The notes beneath the pieces were generated by a model. That model had not been told where the DNA came from. It saw only the letters and a list, made by a program, of their open reading frames with translations, and ran no database searches. A program made the translations under genes and the position numbers. This document shows positions 26,507 to 36,125 of a DNA stretch of 64,000 nt, one piece after another (positions within the stretch are counted from its first letter, which is position 1; each line of letters starts with the position of its first letter). Origin of the DNA: CALXVA01 sp944392465. GTDB taxonomy: Bacteria; Bacillota; Clostridia; TANB77; CAG-508. Location of the stretch: NCBI GenBank assembly GCA_963931155.1, contig OZ006978.1, positions 1,612,001-1,676,000 of the forward strand, read 5' to 3'.

Positions 26507-27420
26507 ATGAAGGAATACTAAGAATTCTTATAACACAGAAATGTATGTATAATTGTTTCTTTTGTCATAAAGAAGGAGTTAATGATAAGAAAGATAAGAA
26601 ACTCAACAAAGATGATATTATATTTTTATTTAAAGTATATAACTCAAAATATAATAAAAACGAGATTCGATTTTCTGGCGGGGAACCTTTAGAAAGAGAG
26701 GATATAGAAGAAATTTTCAAATCTTTATATGAAAAAGGTTGTAGTGTACGTGTTACAACAAATGGTTTTTTGTTAAAACAAAAAGCAGATATATGTAAAT
26801 ATTTAAGCAGAATAAATATATCAATTCATTCTTTAGACAAGGTAAAGTATAAAAATATTATTAATAGAGATATTGATGTGAATGATATTATAAATTCAAT
26901 AAATTCAATTAGAGGAAAATATCCTAATTTAGATATTATTTTAGATGTAACATTAATAAAAGGAATAAATACTGATGAAAAAGACATTTTATCATTTATT
27001 AATTTGGCTGAAAAAATGAAAATAAAGATAAAATTTGTTGAATTATTTTTAAAAGAAAAGGATTATTTATATGAATTAGATAAAGTAAGAAAAATCTTGA
27101 TTGAAAAAAACTTTATAAAAAAAAGAGTGTATACAAGAAAAGTAGAGTATAAAAAAGGAGATACAACTATATATTTGGCTAGATGTTTTTGCAATGTAAA
27201 ATGTCAAAACATAAAAAAAGGAGAATTTTGTCATAAATATAACGATTTATTTATAACACCGGATGGAAAGATAAGAATTTGTAGATTAAAGAATACTGAA
27301 ATAGATATATTACAAGAATTAAAAGAAAAAAATGAACAGAAATTGTTAATTAAATTAGATGAGGCATATGGGCTATTAGGAAAAGAGTGTTTTGCTGAAG
27401 GAGAAGAAGTATGGAATTAG
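26503..27420 (+). CDS. Radical SAM enzyme, MoaA-like, cluster gene 2
   Basis: A 305-residue protein. C14, C18 and C21 form the CX3CX2C cluster ligand motif in QKCMYNCFFCHKEG. FSGGEPL gives the GGE SAM-binding motif, and TTNGFLL and SIHSLDKVKYKNI follow as in MoaA-type barrels. The C-terminal part has further cysteines (RCFCNVKCQN, FCHKY, RICR) that may bind an auxiliary cluster. It has four-base ATGA coupling with the LysR gene upstream and a ten-base overlap with the CYTH gene downstream. The reaction is unknown. It is not a complete molybdopterin pathway, since no other moa gene is nearby. Confidence 0.85.
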   Translation: MNEGILRILITQKCMYNCFFCHKEGVNDKKDKKLNKDDIIFLFKVYNSKYNKNEIRFSGGEPLEREDIEEIFKSLYEKGCSVRVTTNGFLLKQKADICKYLSRINISIHSLDKVKYKNIINRDIDVNDIINSINSIRGKYPNLDIILDVTLIKGINTDEKDILSFINLAEKMKIKIKFVELFLKEKDYLYELDKVRKILIEKNFIKKRVYTRKVEYKKGDTTIYLARCFCNVKCQNIKKGEFCHKYNDLFITPDGKIRICRLKNTEIDILQELKEKNEQKLLIKLDEAYGLLGKECFAEGEEVWN

Positions 27421-27980
27421 AAAAAGAAGTTAGATTTAAAATAGATGATTTAATGAAAATAGAAAAAATTATTGGTATTACTACTTTACAAGAGACTAAA
27501 AAAAAGAATATAGATTTAGTAATGGGATGGAGTGGATTTGATTCACTTGAAAAATATGGATTTATATGTAGAATAAGAGAAAATAATACTCAAATATACT
27601 TACAATGCAAAAAAAGGATAAATGAAACTGAATGGGAAGAAACTAAAATATCTTTGAATAGTTTTAATGAGGGATATCAATTTTTAAGCTTAATAGGGAT
27701 GAAACCATATTTGTATTTAAATAGGGAAAGAGAAGAAAGAAAATATGGTGGTTTAAAAATATTTATTGATAATATAGATTTATTAGGAACATATGTTGAA
27801 ATAGAATTACAGAAATCTAATGATCCAGTAAAAGAGTTGCAAGAGTTTATAAAAAAAGTTGGTATTAAAGGTGGAAGAGAAAAGTTATATGGAGATATTT
27901 TTAAAGAAAAACTGAAAAGTGATGAAGCGTTTAAAGAAATGTTTGAGGAAAAATTAAGAAATTTCATATTAAGTAAATAA
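27411..27980 (+). CDS. CYTH-domain (triphosphate tunnel) protein, cluster gene 3
   Basis: A 189-residue protein. The N-terminus MELEKEVRFKI carries the acidic/basic alternation of the CYTH signature. Later strands give ICRIRENN, IYLQCKKR and LGTYVEIELQ, matching the eight-stranded tunnel that binds triphosphates with metal ions. Family members include class IV adenylate cyclases, thiamine triphosphatase and inorganic triphosphatases, and the substrate here is open. It overlaps the radical SAM stop by ten bases, so expression is coupled. A second CYTH gene closes the cluster at 31304. Confidence 0.8.
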   Translation: MELEKEVRFKIDDLMKIEKIIGITTLQETKKKNIDLVMGWSGFDSLEKYGFICRIRENNTQIYLQCKKRINETEWEETKISLNSFNEGYQFLSLIGMKPYLYLNREREERKYGGLKIFIDNIDLLGTYVEIELQKSNDPVKELQEFIKKVGIKGGREKLYGDIFKEKLKSDEAFKEMFEEKLRNFILSK

Positions 27981-28094
27981 GATGCTCAATTACGTTATAA
28001 ATAAGATTTATATGATATATAGAAAATAAGTATTGGATTATAAAAATAAATAAGGCTATAATATAATCATCATAATTTTAAAAGGGGAATTCAT

Positions 28095-29366
28095 ATGGAA
28101 GAGTATAGTAATTATGATTTAATAGTTAGACTTAAAATACTTATATTAAAATATGGAGTAAAATTTATCCCAACAGATTTGTTTAACCATTTTGAAAATA
28201 TAATTCAATATAAAATAAAGAAAAGAGTTGTTAAACCAACAAAGTTTGAGTATCAGGTTTATGATAAATCTACAGATGAAACTGTTATTCCTTCAGAAAT
28301 AATAATGAAAGAAAATAATAAAAGGAGCATAGTAAAATTAAGATATTCTGAAACATCTCCAATAGAAATCAAAGTAGATACCAATCAAAAAATTTATCTT
28401 GAAATTAACGGAAATAAGCAAGATGTTAATATTAATTTAGTTAAAAATAATTTTATTTTAAAAGAACCAGTACCAAGAGAAATTTCTAGTAAAAATGCAA
28501 CTATAGGAGATTACATAGATATTATAGGAGCAGATAGGGTTTCAATTCTATTTTTTGAAGGCTGTTACAATTGGATATCTGGTAAAGCTTGTAAGTTTTG
28601 TGATTTACATCCAAAGGAGAAAGATGAATATTATAAGCCTACTTTAAATAATTTGAAAGATTATAATTTTGATGTTAAAAAGTGGTGGAATGCAAGTAAA
28701 GATGAATATTTAAGAGCACTTACTTATTCACTAAAAAAGGTAATAGAGAATAGTAATTTAGATCATATACATATATTATTTATGGCTGGAAATCTAGAGT
28801 CAAATACATATATATGGGATATAGCAGAAGAAACTATAAGATATATAAGTAAAGAAATTGATTTGAAAAAATTTGATAATTATTTAAACATAGCACCTCA
28901 TGATTCTTTAGAAAGATTAAATAAAATTAAAAAATTAGGAATCAATCAGGTCCAATATAATTTAGAAGTTGTAGATGAAGAAAATTTTACAGAAACATGT
29001 CCAGGTAAAATGTCATATAACCAATTTTTAAACAAATTAGATGAAGCCGTAGAAATATTTGGAAGAGGAAAAGTTAGAAGTAATTTTGTTTTAGGACTTG
29101 ACGATTTTAAAACGACACTAAGTTTTGCAAAAAAAATTTCAGAAAAAGGAATCATATTTGATTATAGCATTTTTCAACCTAAAAAATGTACACCATATTA
29201 TAATAAAAAAACACCTGATTTTGACAAAGTGTTAGATTTTACAAATGAGCTTTCAAAATTGTATGTACAATATAATTTTAAACCAATATATTGTTCTTTA
29301 AGTAGCAGGTCAAGCTTAATAAATGAAATTTATTGGCAATATTTAAAAAACAAAGGAGATGAGTAG
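28095..29366 (+). CDS. Radical SAM-like protein with spaced cysteine motif, cluster gene 4
   Basis: A 423-residue protein. The likely iron-sulfur motif is C157, C166 and C169 in EGCYNWISGKACKFCDLH, a CX8CX2C spacing in place of CX3CX2C, in a context (after the barrel's first strand) that fits radical SAM enzymes. HILFMAGNLESNTYIWDIA fits the region where the SAM-binding GGE motif usually sits but lacks it. NQVQYNLEVVDEENF and VRSNFVLGLDDF resemble later barrel strands of biotin-synthase-like proteins. A 140-residue N-terminal beta-rich region precedes it. It starts 114 bases after the CYTH gene with RBS AAAAGGGG, and ends two bases before the Nudix gene. The substrate is unknown. Confidence 0.75.
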   Translation: MEEYSNYDLIVRLKILILKYGVKFIPTDLFNHFENIIQYKIKKRVVKPTKFEYQVYDKSTDETVIPSEIIMKENNKRSIVKLRYSETSPIEIKVDTNQKIYLEINGNKQDVNINLVKNNFILKEPVPREISSKNATIGDYIDIIGADRVSILFFEGCYNWISGKACKFCDLHPKEKDEYYKPTLNNLKDYNFDVKKWWNASKDEYLRALTYSLKKVIENSNLDHIHILFMAGNLESNTYIWDIAEETIRYISKEIDLKKFDNYLNIAPHDSLERLNKIKKLGINQVQYNLEVVDEENFTETCPGKMSYNQFLNKLDEAVEIFGRGKVRSNFVLGLDDFKTTLSFAKKISEKGIIFDYSIFQPKKCTPYYNKKTPDFDKVLDFTNELSKLYVQYNFKPIYCSLSSRSSLINEIYWQYLKNKGDE

Positions 29367-29368
29367 GT

Positions 29369-30211
29369 GTGAAAAATGAATTAAATGTAAAATTAGGAAA
29401 AAAACAAATAAAGCTTGAATTAGAAAGACCAGAGCTTATTTATGGAATTGAAGGAGTTTGGTGTACACAACCTTTACAGGAAAAAAAAGCATACATAGAA
29501 TTGATTGAAAAGAATGTGCCAATTATTTATTCGCAAAATATAAATATTCAAAAAAATAGATTTTTTATTCCAGCACACAATCAAGAAGATTTTGAATATG
29601 CGAAAAAAAACCAACTTCCAATAAAACAAGTAGTTGCACCATATTTTTATGGTGTTGGTGATGAAGAGGTAAGAAAAGATGTAAAAACACAAAAGAGGCA
29701 TAGTATAATTGCTGTTATAAAACATAGTAAAGAAGATAAATATTTATGTGTGGATTGTAAAGGAAGAGTATGTAAATCTTTTGTTTTAGGAGGAATAGAA
29801 GATGGAGAAACACCTGAGCAAGCAGCCTTAAGAGAAGTAAAAGAAGAAACAGGATATACAGATGTTTTAATTACATATCATAGTCCATTTGTACTTATAA
29901 ATCATTTTTATGCAGGCTATAAAGGTGTTAATAGATATGCAACATTAGATATTTTATTTGGAGAACTTAAGTCTGATAAAAATGTTGGTATTTCAGAAAA
30001 CGAGAATAAGAAACATGTAGTAAAGTGGATTACAAAAAATGAATTATCTGAATTTATATCTGTAAATAATAATAAATTTGCACTAGATGTTTTGCTAAAT
30101 GGAGAGAAAGCCTATACTGGTGAGGGGATTATGATAAATTCATACAAATTTAATGGAATGAATTCGGAAAAAGTAAGAGACAAGATTGAAGAAATTTTAA
30201 ATAAAAAATAA
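29369..30211 (+). CDS. Nudix hydrolase with N-terminal extension, cluster gene 5
   Basis: A 280-residue protein. The Nudix box is complete at about residues 141-163: GGIEDGETPEQAAL then REVKEETGY, fitting GX5EX7REUXEEXGU. The 120-residue N-terminal region is unlike simple Nudix enzymes and may give substrate specificity. The gene starts at GTG 29369 (AAAGGAG upstream), two bases after the previous stop, so it is surely co-transcribed. It probably hydrolyses a nucleoside diphosphate linked to another moiety, in keeping with a cluster rich in nucleotide- and phosphate-binding folds. Confidence 0.85.
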   Translation: MKNELNVKLGKKQIKLELERPELIYGIEGVWCTQPLQEKKAYIELIEKNVPIIYSQNINIQKNRFFIPAHNQEDFEYAKKNQLPIKQVVAPYFYGVGDEEVRKDVKTQKRHSIIAVIKHSKEDKYLCVDCKGRVCKSFVLGGIEDGETPEQAALREVKEETGYTDVLITYHSPFVLINHFYAGYKGVNRYATLDILFGELKSDKNVGISENENKKHVVKWITKNELSEFISVNNNKFALDVLLNGEKAYTGEGIMINSYKFNGMNSEKVRDKIEEILNKK

Positions 30212-30222
30212 AGGATTGAAAA

Positions 30223-31257
30223 ATGAATAGTATTTTTTCAAAGAATGTTACATATGTAGAATATGCAAGAAGTGGAGTAGTATACTATACAGACAATATT
30301 GAAAAAGTAAACAAATTGAGAGAAAAAGGATGGAAATTTAATCAATATTCAGATGGTTTTAGAGTGATTCCGCCAGAAGAATGTATTGTAGATATTACAA
30401 ATTATAAAAAAGTAATGCAATATAATAATCCAATAATTAATTTGGCTTATTACGACTTTTTAAATGATTTGATTGAAAAGAATTCTATAAAAAAATTTAT
30501 AAATAGAATAATAGATTATGATAGTTTTTATTATAATGATTTTGATTATTTAATATCTAATGGCCCCGTACTAGATACAGAAATAAGAATTTCGGGCAGT
30601 GATAATAGAATAAAGAAATTAAAAATGGATATGCTTGAAGAGTTTCTTAATAATAAAAGATATAAAATATATATTGAGAATGTAAAAAAAGAAATTGGAA
30701 AACCTAATATACTTATTAGATATAAGCAACCATTAAGAGAAAGAAATATTATAGAGCAAATTTTTTATAAAGAGCTAAATGAAAATATTTGTCTGATAAA
30801 AAGAATTAATTGTTATAATCCTAACATAGATAAAATATATAATCTAGATAAAATAAATACAAAAGTGGATGTAATACTATTTATACCTTTTGGGTGTTTT
30901 AAGTATCTATCCTCATTTACAAATGAAAGTAACATAAACAAAATAATGTTTTGGGAGTTTCATGCAGAAAAAAATAAAGGAAAGACATTTAAATTATTTG
31001 AAAAGAATCTAAGAGGTAAAAATGTATTAATTATAGACAATATGTATTCTGGAAAAACAATGAATATAGCTAAAAAGAAAGTTGAAAGTTTAGGAGGTAG
31101 ACCAATTATATTGGGTATTAATCCCAAGAACAAGAATAATATAGTAGAATCAGATTATTTGATGATTCTTAATAATATTTTTTCTAAAGAAGAGTTAAAT
31201 ATAAAAGATTCAAAACTTTTTAGAAATATATATACTAAAATTTTTAGAAATAATTGA
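30223..31257 (+). CDS. Phosphoribosyltransferase-like protein, cluster gene 6
   Basis: A 344-residue protein. The C-terminal part contains VLIIDNMYSGKTMN at about residues 267-280, resembling the PRPP-binding loop of type I phosphoribosyltransferases (VLIIDDVxxTGxT), preceded by VDVILFIPFG and followed by LGGRPIILGINP. One of the paired acidic residues is Asn here (DN instead of DD), so catalysis is uncertain. The N-terminal 200 residues are not recognised. It starts eleven bases after the Nudix gene with RBS AAAGGA. Confidence 0.6.
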   Translation: MNSIFSKNVTYVEYARSGVVYYTDNIEKVNKLREKGWKFNQYSDGFRVIPPEECIVDITNYKKVMQYNNPIINLAYYDFLNDLIEKNSIKKFINRIIDYDSFYYNDFDYLISNGPVLDTEIRISGSDNRIKKLKMDMLEEFLNNKRYKIYIENVKKEIGKPNILIRYKQPLRERNIIEQIFYKELNENICLIKRINCYNPNIDKIYNLDKINTKVDVILFIPFGCFKYLSSFTNESNINKIMFWEFHAEKNKGKTFKLFEKNLRGKNVLIIDNMYSGKTMNIAKKKVESLGGRPIILGINPKNKNNIVESDYLMILNNIFSKEELNIKDSKLFRNIYTKIFRNN

Positions 31258-31303
31258 ACATTATAATAAATCCTATTTTTAATTAAGAAAGGAATTAAAT
31301 TTA

Positions 31304-31897
31304 ATGATAAATATAAGTAACGAGATTAAATTTGAAATAGATAATGTGAATGATTTTATTAATCAATTACGAGAAAAAAGTATTGTGTTAATAGGAGGCT
31401 ATAAAGAAAAAACAGTAAGATATGATAATGCTGACTCGAGCTTAGAGCGTGAAGGAAAATTTATTAGAGTAAGAAGCGGAATAAAAAATGTTGTATCAAT
31501 AAAAGAAAAAATTAATAACTGTGATAATGACGACGATAACTTTCTGAAAAGAAATGATATAGAAGTTGAAGTAAGTGATATTAAAAAAATTCAATATATT
31601 TTGGAGCAAATAGGGCTTCATAAAACTTTTACAATGGAAAAATATAGACTTAAATGGAAATATAATGATGATGTAGAATTAAATTTAGATGAATTACCTT
31701 TTGGAGTATTTTTAGAGATTCATGGAAATGAGAAAGATGTATTAGAAGCAAGTAAAGACTTAGGGCTTAATGTGAAAAATGCAAAGAAAGGGACTTATTG
31801 GGATATTTTTGAAGAATTTAAAAACAAAAATAACATTAATTCTAGCATAAAAAACATAGAATTCGGAGAAGGTTATTCATATAAAATAGCGAGATAG
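31304..31897 (+). CDS. CYTH-domain protein, second copy, cluster gene 7
   Basis: A 197-residue protein. Strand motifs KTVRYDNADSSLEREGKFIRVR, VVSIKEKIN and VELNLDELPFGVFLEIHG match CYTH proteins of the adenylate cyclase/thiamine triphosphatase type. The first Glu of the N-terminal ExExK signature seems missing (NEIKFEI). It is only distantly similar to the CYTH gene at 27411, so it is not a recent duplicate. It is the last gene of the cluster; a terminator follows. Confidence 0.78.
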   Translation: MINISNEIKFEIDNVNDFINQLREKSIVLIGGYKEKTVRYDNADSSLEREGKFIRVRSGIKNVVSIKEKINNCDNDDDNFLKRNDIEVEVSDIKKIQYILEQIGLHKTFTMEKYRLKWKYNDDVELNLDELPFGVFLEIHGNEKDVLEASKDLGLNVKNAKKGTYWDIFEEFKNKNNINSSIKNIEFGEGYSYKIAR

Positions 31898-31925
31898 AAT
31901 ATAGATTTGATATTTCATAATTGTT

Positions 31926-31965
31926 AAAAAAGATAATTGTTTAAACATAAGCAATTGTCTTTTTG
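31926..31965 (+). terminator. Terminator closing the enzyme cluster
   Basis: AAAAAGATAATTG pairs with CAATTGTCTTTTT with one T-G wobble, followed by further T residues. Confidence 0.8.
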
Positions 31966-32113
31966 TGATTTTAATTCGAAATTTATAATATAAAGAGGTA
32001 TTAATTGATAAAAAAAACATTTAATGATATACTTTCATAAAAAATAATAAGTGTATCTAAAACATTTTGCATATAATAATTAAAGTTAAATTTAATACAA
32101 AAGGAGAAATTTT

Positions 32114-35100
32114 ATGTTAAAAATACAGAATGTGTATAAAGAATATAAAACGGGAAATTTAATACAAAAAGCTTTAAATAATGTAAGCTTAAATTTAAGG
32201 GACAATGAATTTGTCGCTATTTTAGGACCAAGTGGCTCTGGAAAAACAACATTATTAAATATTATAGGTGGTTTGGATAGGTATGATAAAGGTGATTTAA
32301 TAATTAATGGTATATCTACGAAAAAGTATAAAGATAGGGACTGGGATTCTTATCGTAATCATACAATTGGCTTTGTCTTTCAAAGCTATAATTTAATACC
32401 ACATCAAACAATTTTAGCTAATGTAGAACTTGCACTTACTATTTCTGGGGTTTCTAGGAATGAGCGTAGACAAAGAGCTATAAAAGCACTAGAAAAAGTT
32501 GGTCTTGCAAATCAACTTCATAAAAAACCAAATCAATTATCTGGTGGGCAAATGCAAAGAGTTGCAATTGCAAGAGCATTGGTTAATAATCCAGATATAG
32601 TATTAGCAGATGAACCAACTCGGTGCATTAGATAGTGATACAAGTTTGCAAGTTATGGAATTATTAAAAGAGGTTGCTAAAGATAGATTGGTAGTAATGG
32701 TAACACATAATCCTGAACTTGCAGAAAATTATGCCACACGTATTGTTAATATAAAAGATGGAAAAATATTAGCAGATACAAATCCATATAAAGTAGATAA
32801 AGAGAAACATAAAAAAACAATTCATAAGAATTTAGGTAAAACATCAATGTCTTTTTTTACTTCTTTAGCACTTTCATTTAACAATCTAAGAACAAAAAAA
32901 GGAAGAACAATTTTAACCTCTTTTGCAGGCTCAATAGGAATAATTGGAATAGCCCTTATATTGTCATTATCTAATGGAGTGAATACATATATTAAATCAG
33001 TTGAGGAAGATACTTTATCCAAATACCCTTTGCAAATTCAAAGTTCAGGTATTGATATGAGTTCATTACTAATGGGAGCTAGTACGGAAACAGAAGATAA
33101 TGAAAAACAAATCGCAGGAGAGATAAATGTTAGTAAACAAATAACTACAATGTTTGCTAGCATTGGTTCAAATGATTTAGCATCATTAAAAAAATATTTA
33201 GATAGTGATGAGTCAAAGATTTATGACTATGCGAAAGATGTAGAATATACGTATGATGTTACACCATTAATATATAATTCAGATATAAGTAATTTAAGAC
33301 AACTAAATCCAGATGTAACCTTTTCAAGTCTTGGAATAGGTTCAAGTCAATCATCTAATAGTTTAATGTCTAGTATGATGAGTACAGATGTTTTTTATCA
33401 AATGCCAGAAGATTCTAATTTGTATGAAAAACAATATGATGTAAAAGCAGGAAAATGGCCAACTAATTCTAATGAATGTGTTTTGGTATTGTCGAAAAAT
33501 GGAAATATTAGTGACTTCTTATTATATACATTGGGATTAAGGGATTATGATGAATTGGATGAATTTGTGGCTGAGTTTTCGAAAGGTGAAGAGGTTGAAA
33601 CACCAGATAATTTAGGAGCATATTCATATGATGATATTATAGGTATAAACTTTAAGTTGGTTAATAGTAGTGATTGCTATGAATATGACAAGGAATATAA
33701 GATTTGGCGTGATAAAACAGATAATAAAACATATATGAAAAAAATCGTACAAAATGGAGAAAATTTAGAAATTGTTGGAATAGTACAGCCAAAAGAAGGA
33801 GCAACAAGTACTATGCTAATGCCTGGAATATATTATCCCGCTTCACTAACAAAAAAAATAATTGATAATGCAAACAACAGCAGAATAGTACAAGAGCAAT
33901 TAAAAAATCCAGATATTAATGTATTTACAGGCAAAAGATTTGACGATAAAAGTGAAGATGATTCATTTAATATGAATTCATTAATTGAAGTGGATACAAA
34001 TGCAATTAAGTCTGCATTTAATATTGACCAATCAAAAGTCAATGTGGATTTTGGAAATTTGAACAATGTACTAACCCAAAATTCATTACCATCACTTAAT
34101 ATAGAAGATATTCTAAAAAATATAAAATTCTCTATATCAAGTAAGGATTTATCAAATTTAATGAATGACATATTAGAAGGCTATCAAAAATATATACAAA
34201 AAAATCCTGAAGCAGATATAAAACAAATTAGTAAGCAATTATCTGAATACTTACAATCTAAAGAGGCAAGTGAAATTATAAATAAAAAAATACAAGAAAT
34301 AATTCAAGAAACTGGTAGTTTAAGTTTTACACTGGAACAATTACAAGAAATTATGACAGAAGTTTTAAAAGGATATAACAAATATGTAGATGATAATAAA
34401 TTAGTAACTGTAGATGATTTAAATAAATATCTTGTGGAATTTCTAGACTCTGAAGATGCAAAAGAAATTATAGCAACAAATATAACAGAAATGGTTAAAT
34501 CACAAGATTTAGACACACAAATTTCTAATATTATGGAAAATTACATGCAAACAGCTATAAGCTCATTAAGCGTAGGCTTACAGAATGAAATGCAATCTAG
34601 TATTTCTAATTTAGCAAACTCAATATCTAATGCAATAAGTATAGATGAAAATGCTTTTATAGGTGCATTCAAAATGAAAATGGATGAAAATGAATTATCT
34701 GAACTTATGAATTCACTTATGTCTAAAGAAAGTGTTACATATGAAGGAAATTTAAAAATGCTAAACTATGCCAATTTAGAAGAACCAAGTGCAATAAATA
34801 TTTATCCTAAAGATTTTGAAGGAAACAAGGAAATCTCTAATATATTAAATGAATATAATGAACGAATGAAAGCAGAAGGAGATGAAGATAAAGTTATATC
34901 ATATACCGATATGGTAGGGACTTTAATGAGTTCTGTAACAACAATTGTCGATACAATTAGTTATGTATTAATAGCTTTTGTTGCAATATCATTAGTAGTT
35001 TCTTCAATTATGATTGGTGTAATAACATATATTAGTGTTTTGGAACGCAAAAAAGAAATTGGTATTTTACGAGCAATGGGAGCTTCTAAACATAATGTTG

Positions 35101-35360
35101 CACAAGTGTTTAATGCAGAAACTATTATAGTAGGTGCACTTGCGGGGTTAATAGGTGTAGGAATAACTTTACTACTTATAATTCCAATTAATAAAATTAT
35201 AAGTGTACTATCAAATGGAGCAAATGTGAAAGCAGTACTGCCGGTAGTAGCTGGAATTATTCTTGTTATCATAAGTATTCTTTTAACATTAATAGGAGGA
35301 ATTATACCATCTCGAAAAGCAGCTAAAGAAGATCCTGTTTTAGCATTAAGAAGTGAATAA
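32114..35360 (+). CDS. MacB-type ABC exporter (ATPase-permease fusion) requiring a +1 frameshift at CGG
   Basis: One gene read in two frames. The first 169 codons encode the ATPase with Walker A GPSGSGKTT, Q-loop FQSYNLIP, signature LSGGQMQRVAIARA and Walker B up to ADEPT. The next zero-frame triplet is CGG at 32621-32623, then a TAG at 32633. Dropping C32621 gives ADEPT-GALDSDTSLQV, the exact D-loop expected for the LolD/MacB family, and the H-loop VMVTHN follows. The full protein is about 1,081 residues: ATPase, one membrane helix near 245, a very large extracytoplasmic domain, then three C-terminal FtsX-type helices (with ERKKEIGILRAMGAS). Without recoding the ATPase would be cut within its active site. 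It likely exports or extracts lipids or peptides. Confidence 0.88.
32618..32635 (+). other. Proposed +1 frameshift site: ACT CGG TGC ATT AGA TAG
   Basis: The extra C (32621) lies between the Thr of the Walker B region and the invariant Gly of the D-loop. Zero-frame reading stops after four more triplets; +1 reading gives GGT GCA TTA GAT, the conserved GALD. Confidence 0.85.
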
Positions 35361-35440
35361 AATATAAAAAATAAATGAAATTAAAACAAGTAAAGTGTTA
35401 ATATAAAAAATGTAATAGAATAAGGAAGGGGTAAGCAATA

Positions 35441-35953
35441 ATGGAATTGTGGACTGTATATGATATTAATAAAAAATCCACAGGAAAAACAATTGATAGA
35501 CATAGCAATGAAAAATTAAAAGAAGGCGAATACCATTTAGTAGTAGAAGCCATTATAATAAACTTCAAAGGAGAAATTTTATTAAATAAACGTTCTAAAT
35601 TAAAAAATAAATATCCATGCATGTGGGAAACTACGGGAGGCTCTTGTATAAAAGGTGAAAATAGTTTACAGGCAATATTACGAGAAATACGAGAAGAATT
35701 AGGAATTATTTTTAATGAATCAGAAGCTATTTTTTATAAAACTTTAAGAGATGATGTTGCAAAAGATTTTAAAGATATATGGTTATTTAGAAAAGATTTA
35801 GAAATAGAGAATTTAAATTATACAGACGGAGAAGTAATTGATTCTAAGTGGGTTACTATAGATGAATTTGAAAAAATGATTGATAAAGAAGAAATTATCC
35901 CAACGATAGATTTTGATAAAGAAGATTATGAACAATGTTTAGAATTAACGTAA
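35441..35953 (+). CDS. Nudix hydrolase, IPP isomerase-like subgroup
   Basis: A 170-residue protein. The N-terminus MELWTVYDINKKSTGKTI resembles Nudix proteins of the isopentenyl-diphosphate isomerase/YfcD subgroup. The Nudix box follows (about residues 65-87): TTGGSCIKGENSLQA then REIREELGI, with REUXEE intact. RBS AAGGAAGGGG. It is followed directly by a small frame whose ribosome site overlaps its stop codon. The substrate is unknown. Confidence 0.85.
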   Translation: MELWTVYDINKKSTGKTIDRHSNEKLKEGEYHLVVEAIIINFKGEILLNKRSKLKNKYPCMWETTGGSCIKGENSLQAILREIREELGIIFNESEAIFYKTLRDDVAKDFKDIWLFRKDLEIENLNYTDGEVIDSKWVTIDEFEKMIDKEEIIPTIDFDKEDYEQCLELT

Positions 35954-35961
35954 GGAGCATA

Positions 35962-36090
35962 ATGAAAAGTTTGATAGTGAAAATTATGTATGTAATAGAA
36001 AAAGAAAAAGGAGAAAATAAGTTCAAAAAATTAATGCAACAAAATATTTGTAAAAACACTACACAAATTGAAAAAATTGTGATAAAATAA
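35962..36090 (+). CDS. Small basic protein, unknown
   Basis: A 42-residue frame, MKSLIVKIMYV through KIVIK, with a good ribosome site (AAGGAG at the preceding gene's stop codon, six bases upstream). Lysine-rich, with no membrane helix. The spacing suggests co-translation with the Nudix gene, but shortness leaves doubt that it is real. Confidence 0.4.
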   Translation: MKSLIVKIMYVIEKEKGENKFKKLMQQNICKNTTQIEKIVIK

Positions 36091-36125
36091 TTTAGGATTT
36101 TTGTTTAAGATAAGGAGGTAAGAGT

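Noticed and set aside
26503..31897. Molybdenum cofactor or PQQ-type pathway
   Set aside because: The first radical SAM protein is MoaA-like, but no other pathway genes are present and the CYTH, Nudix and PRTase partners do not fit.
32610..35360. A separate permease gene beginning near 32610
   Set aside because: It would begin in the middle of the ATPase D-loop with no ribosome site. The join with the upstream ATPase is exact.
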